The notes beneath the pieces were generated by a model. That model was not told the DNA's origin and did not search any database. It worked only from the letters and a program-made list of their open reading frames with translations. Positions 48,348 through 60,214 of a stretch of DNA of 64,000 bases are shown here, one piece after another (the first letter of the stretch is position 1; every line of letters begins with the position of its first letter). Position numbers and translations under genes: made by a program. Source of the DNA: Paraglaciecola sp. T6c (lineage in GTDB: Bacteria; Pseudomonadota; Gammaproteobacteria; Enterobacterales; Alteromonadaceae). The stretch lies in contig NC_008228.1 of NCBI RefSeq assembly GCF_000014225.1, positions 4,464,001 through 4,528,000 on the forward strand. Reading direction: 5' to 3'.

Positions 48348-48977
48348 GTATCGCTCTCAAATCTAAATGTAAGGCTGTAAGCGCGACATGCTAGCAAGTT
48401 CGACCACAGGGTCAACTGATAATCGTTGGTGGCCGATGGCAATCTAAGTAGGCTTATTCTGTGTGTAAATGAGATATCTCACCGCTGTTGGCAGGTTCTA
48501 GCAGTGTTCCCACATCGATACGCGTACTTTTTATGCAGTTTTTTTGGATAATTATTCTCATAGCAATGGAGAACTGGGTGTTTGCGGAGGCTTAAATTAA
48601 CTATTTATTAACACTTTACAGCAAACACTACCTTTATTTCATAGGATATAACCAAGTAAATGGAATAGGCTTAACCTACTGTTTAACATGAAGTTAATAA
48701 GTAAAACCCAACTTAATGTAAGGATTTTTCAAGCAAGTTCGCACTTCTCAATTGATTTATATATTTTAACTCGGTATTTTGTACGGCCTGCTTAGTATAA
48801 ATATTCGATACTCGACTGGTATCCCCAATAATAAAAACGACAAGAATACATAGCGTGACATGGCGCAATTAGGCCACTTTTTTTGTGTGCCAAAGTTTAC
48901 CCGTGAGCGCTATAGAAAAATACAGCAGCAACCTAAAACACAACCCTGACCAGTCGTCGGTTGAAGGAGTTACGTCA
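48348..48977. other. Divergent arcB-gltB intergenic region
   Basis: About 630 bp without a supported gene. A Fur-box-like GATAATTATTCTCAT sits at about 48547-48561. A GAGATATCTC palindrome lies near 48471. The rest is AT-rich and should contain the gltB promoter. An in-frame extension of gltB up to 48885 has no recognisable protein content and is treated as leader. Confidence 0.5.
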
Positions 48978-51900
48978 ATGAGTTTATATAATCCTAATGA
49001 TTCCAAAGACAACTGTGGATTTGGTCTAATCGCCCATACCCAAGGCGAAGCCAGCCACAAGCTTGTCATCACTGCAATTGAAGGATTGGATCGCATGCAG
49101 CACCGTGGTGGTATCGCCGCCGACGGTAAGACCGGGGATGGTTGCGGCTTGCTACTTCAAAAACCGGATGCGTTCTTTAAAGAAATAGCCGCTGAAAACG
49201 GTTGGAAATTAAGTAAAAAATACGGTGTAGGGGTTATTTTCCTCAATCAGGACGACACCTTAGCGGCCCGTGGCCGTGAAATTTTGAACGAAGAGCTAGA
49301 ACGCGAAACATTGAGCGTTGCTGGCTGGCGTGTGGTACCGACAGATCACTCTGTACTAGGTGATTTAGCCGCTTCAGGTGTTCCACAAATTGAGCACGTT
49401 TTTGTTAATGCGCCTTCTGGATGGCGCAAACGAGACTTAGAACGCCGCTTATTTATGGCACGTCGCCGCGCTGAAAAGCGCATGAGCGAAGACAGCGAAT
49501 TTTACATCGCTTGCTTATCCACGCTTGTGACTGTGTATAAAGGCCTTGTTATGCCAAAAGATTTGCCAAAGTTCTATTTAGACTTGGCAGATGAGCGCAT
49601 GCAATCGGCGATTTGTGTATTCCACCAACGCTTCTCCACTAATACTTTGCCTAAGTGGCCATTGGCGCAGCCTTTCCGCTTCTTAGCTCATAATGGTGAA
49701 ATTAACACTATTCGTGGTAACCGTGATTGGGCGCAAGCTCGAAGCAGCAAATTCGTTACCCCGTTGTTGCCTGATTTAGCCGATGCAGCCCCCTTTGTGA
49801 ATACTGAAGGCTCAGATTCGTCTTCATTAGATAACATGCTTGAGCTGTTCCTCGCTGGCGGTATGGATTTATTCCGCGCTATGCGCTTACTTGTGCCACC
49901 TGCATATCAAAACAACAGCACCATGGACGACGAGTTACGCGCGTTTTACGAGTTTAACTCCATGCACATGGAGCCATGGGACGGCCCCGCCGGTATCGTA
50001 TTAACCAATGGTCGTCACGTTGCCTGTAACTTGGACCGTAACGGTCTGCGTCCTGCACGTTATGTCATCACCAAAGATGGTTTAATCACTCTTGCCTCTG
50101 AAATTGGTATATGGGATTACAAACCTGAAGACGTGGTCGAGAAAGGCCGTGTAGGCCCAGGTGAAATGCTGGCGGTTGATACCTACAACGGCAAAATTTG
50201 GCGTTCTAACGAAATTGATGAAGAGCTCAAAAGCCGCCATCCTTATCGCGAATGGATCGACGAAAACATTCGTCGCTTAACGCCTGTGGAGCAATGCGAT
50301 GCCTCATTAATTGGTCAACGTGTGTTTGACGACAACATGATGGCCACGTACCACAAGCTGTTCGCCTACAGCTACGAAGAGCTTCAGCAAATTGTTAAAG
50401 TGCTTGCGAAAGATGGTCAAGAAGCGGTGGGTTCAATGGGTGATGACACCCCAATGGCCGTGCTTTCGTCAAAACAGCGCACCATTTACGATTATTTCCG
50501 TCAGCAGTTTGCTCAGGTCACTAACCCGCCTATCGATCCACTACGTGAAAATCACGTTATGTCGTTAGCCACGTGTATTGGCCGTGAACAAAACGTCTTT
50601 AGTGAAACCTCAGGTTACGCTCATCGTGTATTGTTTGACTCACCCGTATTAATTTATACCGATTTAAAGCAACTGCGCGAATACAATGCTGAGCATTACT
50701 ATTCTGAAGTGGTTGACCTAAACTACAAGCCAGAAGAAGGTCTGAAAAAAGCCATCTCTCGAATTTGTAATGAAGTCGAATATTTGGTCAAAACTAAACG
50801 TGCTGCGTTTGTTATCTTGTCTGATCGCAATGTCAAAGCGAACCGCTTAACCATCCCTGCAGCCATGGCTGTTGGTGCGGTGCAACGTCGCTTAATCGAC
50901 AAATCACTTCGTTGTGACGCCAACATAGTCGTTGAAACCGCATCGGCTCGCGACCCACACCACTTTGCCGTATTGCTAGGCTTAGGTGCTACTGCGATTT
51001 ATCCGTTCTTAGCGTATGAATCTATCGAGCAAATGGCAGATAAAGGTGAACTTGGCGTCAGCGCTATGCAAGGCGTGTTGAACTACCGTAAAGGCATCAA
51101 TAAAGGTCTGTACAAGATCATGTCTAAAATGGGGATCAGCACCATTGCCAGCTACCGTAGCTCAAAGTTATTTGAAGCCATTGGTATCAATGCTGACGTC
51201 ACCAAGATGTGCTTCCAAGGCGTGCCAAGTCGTTTACAAGGCGCTGGTTTTGAAGACTTCGAACAAGACCAAATTAACTTAAGCCGTGTGGCGTGGTTAA
51301 AACGCAAGCCTGTCGATCACGGTGGTTTATTAAAATACGTGCATGGCGGTGAGTATCACGCTTATAACCCAGACGTTGTCACCAGCTTACAAAAAGCGGT
51401 TGTCAGTGGTAAGTACGACGATTATCGCGTGTTTAGTACTCTGGTGAATGAACGCTCCCCCAGTCACTTCCGTGATTTGCTTGCCCTTAAAGCGCAAAAT
51501 CCAGCAATTGATATTAGCGAAGTTGAACCGGCTGAAAACTTATTCAAGCGTTTCGATACCGCTGCTATGTCAATCGGAGCACTGAGCCCTGAGGCTCACG
51601 AAGCCTTGGCGATTGCGATGAACCGCTTAGGTGGCAAATCAAACTCAGGTGAGGGCGGTGAAGATCCAGCGCGTTTCAACACTGAGAAAAACTCCAAGAT
51701 CAAGCAAGTCGCATCCGGTCGCTTTGGGGTCACGCCGCATTACTTAGTCAATGCTGAAGTGATTCAAATCAAAGTCGCCCAAGGTGCCAAGCCAGGTGAA
51801 GGTGGTCAGTTACCGGGTGACAAGGTCAACAGCTACATCGCAGAGCTACGCTTTGCCGTGCCAGGCGTGACGCTTATTTCACCGCCGCCTCATCACGATA

Positions 51901-53444
51901 TTTACTCTATCGAAGATTTAGCTCAGTTAATTTTTGACTTGAAACAAGTTAACCCGACTGCACAAATTTCAGTGAAATTAGTATCTGAGCCGGGCGTGGG
52001 AACCATCGCTACCGGTGTTGCTAAAGCCTATGCCGATTTGATTACCATTTCAGGTTATGACGGCGGCACAGGTGCGAGCCCACTAACGTCTGTTAAGTAT
52101 GCTGGTAGTCCGTTTGAGCTTGGCCTTGCTGAAACCCAACAAGCGCTGGTTGAAAACGGTTTACGCCACAAAGTACGCGTACAAACCGACGGCGGCCTTA
52201 AAACCGGTCTAGATGTAATAAAAGGCGCCATTTTAGGGGCTGAAAGCTTCGGCTTTGGTACTGGCCCAATGGTGGCGTTAGGGTGTAAATACCTAAGAAT
52301 TTGCCACCTGAACAACTGTGCGACAGGCGTAGCAACTCAAGACGAAAAACTACGGGAAAACTACTTCATTGGTTTACCCGAAATGGTAATGAACTACTTC
52401 AAGTTTATTGCCGAAGAAGTGCGTGAAATCATGGCATCTATTGGTGTAACCAAGCTTGATGACTTGATTGGGCGTACGGAATTGCTTGAAATACTGCCTG
52501 GTGTAACCGCCAAGCAAAGCCATTTGGACTTAAGCCCTATTTTGGCTAAGCCAAAAGCGGGTACGCATACCAAGTTGTTCTGTTCAGAAATTGCCAATAA
52601 CCCTCTGGATAAAGGCGACTTGAACGTACAAATTTTAAATGACGCTCAAGGTGCCGTCGCTTCATTGCGCGGTGCATCGTTAAAGTACAACGTTCGCAAC
52701 ACTGACCGTTCAGTGGGAGCCATGCTCTCTGGTGCAATTGCTAAAGTACATGGCAACCAAGGCATGCACGACGCGCCTATTCACATTCAGCTTACCGGTA
52801 CAGTCGGTCAAAGCTTTGGTGTATGGAACGCAGGTGGCCTTGAAATGCACTTAGTGGGCGATGCCAACGATTATGTAGGCAAAGGCATGACAGGCGGTAA
52901 ATTGGTTATCAGTAACCCAACCAACATCAGCTTTGACCCACATGTGAGCGCGATAATGGGTAACACTTGTTTGTACGGTGCAACAGGCGGCAAATTGTTC
53001 GCTGCGGGACGTGCAGGTGAGCGCTTCGGTGTCCGTAACTCAGGTGCTGTCGCGGTTGTAGAAGGTACAGGCGACAACGCGTGTGAATACATGACAGGCG
53101 GTATTGTTGCGGTCCTTGGCGCCGTTGGCGTTAACTTTGGTGCAGGTATGACAGGTGGTTTTGCCTACATTCTGGATGTATTAGACGATATTGAACATCG
53201 TATCAACCCTGAACTAGTGGAGATTATGGGCATTGAAGACAAGGTTATTTTGTCTGAGCACTTGCGTGGCCTCATCAATCAACACTACGAAGAAACAGGC
53301 AGCGAGTACGCCATGGGCTTACTCAACAACTTCAATGAAGTGTTGTCTAAATTCCGCTTAATTAAGCCTAAGACCAGTAATGTGAAAAATCTGTTGGGGC
53401 ACATTAGTCGCTCATCATCAGAACTTAGCATTCAGGCCCAATAA
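48978..53444 (+). CDS. gltB: Glutamate synthase (NADPH) large subunit
   Basis: A 1488-residue amidotransferase that makes two glutamates from glutamine and 2-oxoglutarate. A short propeptide precedes the catalytic N-terminal cysteine in DNCGFGLIAHTQGE. Glutaminase (QHRGGIAADG), FMN-binding (SGYDGGTGASPLTSVKYAG), 3Fe-4S cysteines (CRYLRICHLNNCATGVATQ-like region) and the C-terminal GXGXG beta-helix (repeated GATGGKLFAAGRAG-type units) are present. The ATG at 48978 follows AAGGAG by 9 bases and fits the propeptide of the family. Confidence 0.96.
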   Translation: MSLYNPNDSKDNCGFGLIAHTQGEASHKLVITAIEGLDRMQHRGGIAADGKTGDGCGLLLQKPDAFFKEIAAENGWKLSKKYGVGVIFLNQDDTLAARGREILNEELERETLSVAGWRVVPTDHSVLGDLAASGVPQIEHVFVNAPSGWRKRDLERRLFMARRRAEKRMSEDSEFYIACLSTLVTVYKGLVMPKDLPKFYLDLADERMQSAICVFHQRFSTNTLPKWPLAQPFRFLAHNGEINTIRGNRDWAQARSSKFVTPLLPDLADAAPFVNTEGSDSSSLDNMLELFLAGGMDLFRAMRLLVPPAYQNNSTMDDELRAFYEFNSMHMEPWDGPAGIVLTNGRHVACNLDRNGLRPARYVITKDGLITLASEIGIWDYKPEDVVEKGRVGPGEMLAVDTYNGKIWRSNEIDEELKSRHPYREWIDENIRRLTPVEQCDASLIGQRVFDDNMMATYHKLFAYSYEELQQIVKVLAKDGQEAVGSMGDDTPMAVLSSKQRTIYDYFRQQFAQVTNPPIDPLRENHVMSLATCIGREQNVFSETSGYAHRVLFDSPVLIYTDLKQLREYNAEHYYSEVVDLNYKPEEGLKKAISRICNEVEYLVKTKRAAFVILSDRNVKANRLTIPAAMAVGAVQRRLIDKSLRCDANIVVETASARDPHHFAVLLGLGATAIYPFLAYESIEQMADKGELGVSAMQGVLNYRKGINKGLYKIMSKMGISTIASYRSSKLFEAIGINADVTKMCFQGVPSRLQGAGFEDFEQDQINLSRVAWLKRKPVDHGGLLKYVHGGEYHAYNPDVVTSLQKAVVSGKYDDYRVFSTLVNERSPSHFRDLLALKAQNPAIDISEVEPAENLFKRFDTAAMSIGALSPEAHEALAIAMNRLGGKSNSGEGGEDPARFNTEKNSKIKQVASGRFGVTPHYLVNAEVIQIKVAQGAKPGEGGQLPGDKVNSYIAELRFAVPGVTLISPPPHHDIYSIEDLAQLIFDLKQVNPTAQISVKLVSEPGVGTIATGVAKAYADLITISGYDGGTGASPLTSVKYAGSPFELGLAETQQALVENGLRHKVRVQTDGGLKTGLDVIKGAILGAESFGFGTGPMVALGCKYLRICHLNNCATGVATQDEKLRENYFIGLPEMVMNYFKFIAEEVREIMASIGVTKLDDLIGRTELLEILPGVTAKQSHLDLSPILAKPKAGTHTKLFCSEIANNPLDKGDLNVQILNDAQGAVASLRGASLKYNVRNTDRSVGAMLSGAIAKVHGNQGMHDAPIHIQLTGTVGQSFGVWNAGGLEMHLVGDANDYVGKGMTGGKLVISNPTNISFDPHVSAIMGNTCLYGATGGKLFAAGRAGERFGVRNSGAVAVVEGTGDNACEYMTGGIVAVLGAVGVNFGAGMTGGFAYILDVLDDIEHRINPELVEIMGIEDKVILSEHLRGLINQHYEETGSEYAMGLLNNFNEVLSKFRLIKPKTSNVKNLLGHISRSSSELSIQAQ

Positions 53445-53448
53445 GTAG

Positions 53449-54879
<1,431 letters not shown>

Positions 54880-54913
54880 GCACCCCCAAGTCTACTGACG
54901 TATCACACTGAAT

Positions 54914-54939
54914 AAAAAGGAGCTTAGGCTCCTTTTTTT
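54914..54939 (+). terminator. Terminator of gltBD
   Basis: Stem AAAAAGGAGC / GCTCCTTTTT (10 bp, 4-base loop TTAG) with a T-run. A near copy follows the alcohol dehydrogenase gene. Confidence 0.92.
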
Positions 54940-55113
54940 GTGGCTCTTTTTCGTCATTTGGGCACAGCGCGATACCCTATTCACTTTGCCACTTATCAGT
55001 AAAACTCACACTTAGTCCATTAGCCTAAAAAATACCCAATACAATATTTGTATATGGCGCTACTGATGATCATGGGTTAGCGTAAACACATGACTTATTG
55101 AGGTATTAGCGCT

Positions 55114-56280
55114 ATGACGACCACGATTACTCTACCCAACATCATGCAAATTGGCGCAGGCGCCATTAACGCTCTACCCGCGACCCTTGAAAGCCTTGGC
55201 TGCCAATACCCGTGCATCATCACCGACGCCACTATGGTCACCCTTGGCTATACCGATAAGATCACTACCTTACTAAAAGCGCAAAACATAGATTACGGCC
55301 TATTTAGCGAGACCATGGCTGAGCCAAGTGAAGATTCCATCCTGCCTGCGGTCCATTTGGTTCGTCAGGGAAGGTACGATTGCTTGCTAGCATTAGGGGG
55401 CGGCAGCGCCATTGATACTGCCAAAGCGATTGCATTATTAGCGACCCACGGCGGCACCATGCGCGATTACAAAATGCCCCGCACGGTTCATATGCGTAGC
55501 ATGCCAGTGATTGCTATTCCTACCACCGCAGGCACCGGCTCAGAAGCGACCCAAGCCACCATCATTACCGATGCCAGCACAGACGAGAAAATGCTATGCA
55601 TGGGGCCAGGCTTGATGCCCATGGCTGCCATAGTGGATTACGAACTCACCCTGAGCTTGCCCATGCGCATAGCGGCTGATACAGGCATTGATGCACTCAC
55701 CCATGCAATAGAAGCCTTTGTCAGTCGCAAAGCGAATCTGTTTAGCGATCAGCAGGCCATCGCCGCCATGAAACTCATTGGGCAGAATTTACTGCGCACC
55801 TGTCAAGACCCGACAGATTTTCAAGCCCGGGAAGCCGTTATGCTCGGGGCGACCCTTGCTGGTGTCGCCTTTTCAAACGCCTCTGTTGCCTTAGTGCATG
55901 GTATGAGCCGCCCATTGGGGGTGCATTTTCATGTCCCCCATGGGCTAAGTAATGCCATGTTACTGCCCACTGTCACGGAATTTTCCATCAGCAGCGCCCC
56001 TACACGCTATGCCCAGTGCGCACTGTATATGGGATTGGTGAATGACTTTGCAGATGAAAACCAAGCGCACCAAGCACTGCTTAGCCAACTTAGGCTTATT
56101 AATACGACATTGAAGGTTCCAACGTTAGCGGAGTTTGGCGTACAAAAAGATATGTTCAATAACACCTTGGCGTTAATGGCAGAGCAAGCTCTTGCCTCGG
56201 GCTCGCCGAACAACAACCCACGCTTGGCGAGTAAAGATGAAATCATCGCGTTGTATAAAACCGCTTGGGATAGTAAATAG
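55114..56280 (+). CDS. Iron-containing alcohol dehydrogenase
   Basis: A 388-residue group III alcohol dehydrogenase. Nucleotide-binding GGGSAIDTAKAIALL, PTTAGTGSEATQATII, and metal ligands in DTGIDALTHAIEAFVS and HGMSRPLGVHFHVPHGLSNA are all present. It oxidises or reduces an alcohol/aldehyde with NAD(P)H; the substrate cannot be fixed from sequence. It stands alone, with its own terminator. Confidence 0.93.
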   Translation: MTTTITLPNIMQIGAGAINALPATLESLGCQYPCIITDATMVTLGYTDKITTLLKAQNIDYGLFSETMAEPSEDSILPAVHLVRQGRYDCLLALGGGSAIDTAKAIALLATHGGTMRDYKMPRTVHMRSMPVIAIPTTAGTGSEATQATIITDASTDEKMLCMGPGLMPMAAIVDYELTLSLPMRIAADTGIDALTHAIEAFVSRKANLFSDQQAIAAMKLIGQNLLRTCQDPTDFQAREAVMLGATLAGVAFSNASVALVHGMSRPLGVHFHVPHGLSNAMLLPTVTEFSISSAPTRYAQCALYMGLVNDFADENQAHQALLSQLRLINTTLKVPTLAEFGVQKDMFNNTLALMAEQALASGSPNNNPRLASKDEIIALYKTAWDSK

Positions 56281-56350
56281 CAAGCTGCGGCAACCTTGAT
56301 CGTTACCTTAGTCGATACCTTTGTCGTTATCGTTAGAAAAGTACCCAACA

Positions 56351-56375
56351 AAAAAGGAACCTAGGCTCCTTTTTC
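56351..56375 (+). terminator. Terminator of the alcohol dehydrogenase gene
   Basis: Stem AAAAAGGA / TCCTTTTT with a short internal loop, followed by CTTTATT; about 70 bp past the stop codon. Confidence 0.8.
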
Positions 56376-56448
56376 TTTATTTCTAATTTATCAACTACTT
56401 ACTCATCTATTACCGACGTATTGACTCAGCAATCGCGAATGGCGGGAT

Positions 56449-57117
56449 TTAAGCGCTCACATTCTCGGCTTCCACTTCTTGGGCAATCTGCGTTAATGCT
56501 TGCTCAAACACGGAAGCAGGCTGACCGCCACTGATCAAATGTTTGTTGTTCACGATAACCGCAGGGACTGAACTAATCCCGTTAGATTGGTATAAGTGCT
56601 GTGCTTCGCGCACCTCTTGGGTGTACTTACCCGAGGTCAATACTTCTTGGGCAGCGGCTTTATCAAGCCCAACACGCTCAACCACAGCGAGCAATTGCTC
56701 GTGGTTACTTGGGTCACCACTTTCTTTGAAGTACAAATCGAACAAGGCCAACTTAAGCTCTGTTTGTTTGCCTGCCTCTTCTGCCCAGTGCAACAACCTG
56801 TGCGCATCGAAGGTATTGTAAATACGACCACCGCCTCGATTACCAAACTCGTAACCCACATCTAGGCCGCGCTGCTTAATCATTTCGCGGTTCTGCTCAC
56901 TTTGTTCAACACTGATGCCGTATTTCTCGGTGATATGCTCAACAATTTCTTGGCCCTCTGGGGGCATGTTCGGGTTCAATTCGAACGGCTGCCAAGTGAT
57001 ATCCGCTGCAACTTTACCGTCAAGTTTGCCTAGTGCTTCATCCAAGGCTTTATAACCTATGATGCACCATGGGCACGACACGTCAGAAACGATATCTATT
57101 TTAAGGGGGGTAGCCAT
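56449..57117 (-). CDS. DsbA-family thioredoxin-fold protein (FrnE-like)
   Basis: A 222-residue cytoplasmic thioredoxin-fold protein. The active-site CPWC lies in IDIVSDVSCPWCIIGYKAL (about residues 14-17), there is no signal peptide, and GISSVPAVIVNNKHLISGGQP is the conserved cis-Pro region. It belongs to the DsbA/FrnE (2-hydroxychromene-2-carboxylate isomerase-like) group, linked to polyketide or oxidative-stress roles. It is convergent with the alcohol dehydrogenase gene. Substrate unknown. Confidence 0.9.
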   Translation of the reverse strand: MATPLKIDIVSDVSCPWCIIGYKALDEALGKLDGKVAADITWQPFELNPNMPPEGQEIVEHITEKYGISVEQSEQNREMIKQRGLDVGYEFGNRGGGRIYNTFDAHRLLHWAEEAGKQTELKLALFDLYFKESGDPSNHEQLLAVVERVGLDKAAAQEVLTSGKYTQEVREAQHLYQSNGISSVPAVIVNNKHLISGGQPASVFEQALTQIAQEVEAENVSA

Positions 57118-57532
57118 AATTTAACTCCTAATTGCTCAGCAAAACACAGTAGCGTGTTGCCGTTTAATAACCATTAGATTGGTCTTGCTTTGCTGATATT
57201 CAAGCGCAACACCAAAAACACATCCTTAAAGCCAGTCAATCATTCGGTCGCATTCACAAAGATAAAGGCATGTAAGCGCAAGCATCAGCCCATCAAAATG
57301 CCGGTGAATCTTAGCGGGCTAAGTAGCAAGACCGTGGTAAATGAAAAAAAAATGCACTTTTCGTAAAAAAATACGAAATTTTTGACGATTTAACTTGAGA
57401 TAATTTCCCCTAACCCCATTTATGACCGCAGAACAAATTTCTGAGTAAGGTGAAAACCATGCTCATTTTAACCGTCCGAGTAATCGGCAACTTAAACCTT
57501 TATTAACATTGGAATTTTCAGGAGATTTGAAA
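57118..57532. other. Divergent FrnE-groES intergenic region
   Basis: It holds the heat-shock promoter of groESL (annotated separately) and about 110 bp of leader. The 57118-57390 part shows nothing gene-like; it contains A-rich runs near 57343-57380. Confidence 0.6.
57394..57422 (+). promoter_or_regulatory. Sigma-32 heat-shock promoter of groESL
   Basis: CTTGAGA (57394-57400), exactly 13 bp, then CCCCATTTA (57414-57422), a near-consensus match to the RpoH promoter CTTGAAA-N13-CCCCATTTA. It lies about 110 bp before groES. No CIRCE inverted repeat was found, so control is by sigma-32. Confidence 0.92.
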
Positions 57533-59504
<1,972 letters not shown>

Positions 59505-59541
59505 ATCATGTTTCTCAAAGCTCCGCTTTGAAATCTTAGGA

Positions 59542-59563
59542 AACCCGCTTCGGCGGGTTTTTT
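59542..59563 (+). terminator. Terminator of groESL
   Basis: AACCCGC-TTCG-GCGGGTT then TTTT: a stable UUCG-type tetraloop hairpin with a T-run, 37 bp after groEL. It marks the end of the core-genome block. Confidence 0.95.
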
Positions 59564-59575
59564 ATTGCTTGTTTT

Positions 59576-59691
59576 TTATGGCTTTCAGCCACTTTATGCA
59601 CTGCGTGCACTTTATGTGCTTCGCACACTATGCGCGTTGCTTACTTATGCGCTGCGCTCACCTTATGGGCTTCGCCCACGTCATCCATGAC
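59576..59691. repeat. Tandem array of micro-hairpins
   Basis: Six head-to-tail units of 16-18 bp follow the pattern TTATG-n-n-C-TTC/TGC-G-n-n-CAC, starting at 59576, 59594, 59612, 59628, 59645 and 59663. Most units can fold into a 5-bp stem with a 3-base loop: TGGCT-TTC-AGCCA, TGCAC-TGC-GTGCA, TGTGC-TTC-GCACA, TGGGC-TTC-GCCCA. Arm bases differ between units but change together, so pairing is preserved. The third unit is degenerate. A further small palindrome, GTCAT-CC-ATGAC, ends the array. Function unknown. Confidence 0.8.
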
Positions 59692-60214
59692 GTATTTTCA
59701 AACCGCGTCCCGCGGCTCGAGTAACTCTTTCTTCAACAGCTAAGAAAGAGTCACCAGAAAGAAGCCGGCTCCAGCACACTTTCTGATCCGCTAACAAGAG
59801 CGCCTTTATTGTCAAAACGGCGTGAGGAAACATCCCTGTAAAGCAACACCCCTTGTCCAGACGTCCCTGTCTGGCCATCTGACAAGTCGCTATCGTTACC
59901 GGGAAAGTGTGAGTCGCAAAAAGACAAAAGCAGCGACTTCGCCGCCAATACATTCGCCTTGATCACTCTAATGAGAACTATATTTATGGGCAATTTTATA
60001 TGCTTTTTCATCAACAGTTCCGGTAAACAGCAAGATCTTGGAAGTTTTCCGTATTTCCACAAGAGCAAATTTAAGAAATGGAAAAAATTTAACCTGTACA
60101 ACAAGTTACGGTGTATGCTAATAAAGATAGATAAGGAAAGATGGAAAATTTTCGAGTTTAAATGCGGAACTTTTCCCACAATCAATGTTGCTAAATGGTA
60201 CATGGAATCGCGCA
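59692..60214. other. Accessory intergenic region before the DUF3644 gene
   Basis: It starts with GC-rich inverted repeats (CCGCG-TCC-CGCGG at 59703; ACTCTTTCTT / AAGAAAGAGT at 59724-59751). From about 59950 it becomes AT-rich. Minus-strand open frames here look like dispersed-repeat frames rather than genes. A plus-strand frame of 78 codons from ATG 59986 ends ATGAGTAG across the DUF3644 start; it could be a small Lys/Phe-rich gene but has no recognisable features. Confidence 0.45.

Noticed and set aside
59576-59691. Micro-hairpin array read as a CRISPR array
   Set aside because: Units are 16-18 bp with no separate unique spacers, and no cas genes are present.
59783-59803. CTAACAAGAGCGCC near 59787 as a second attC 5' core upstream of the DUF3644 gene
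   Set aside because: There is no partner 3' core GTTRRRY or inverted arm within about 150 bp, so the match is probably chance.
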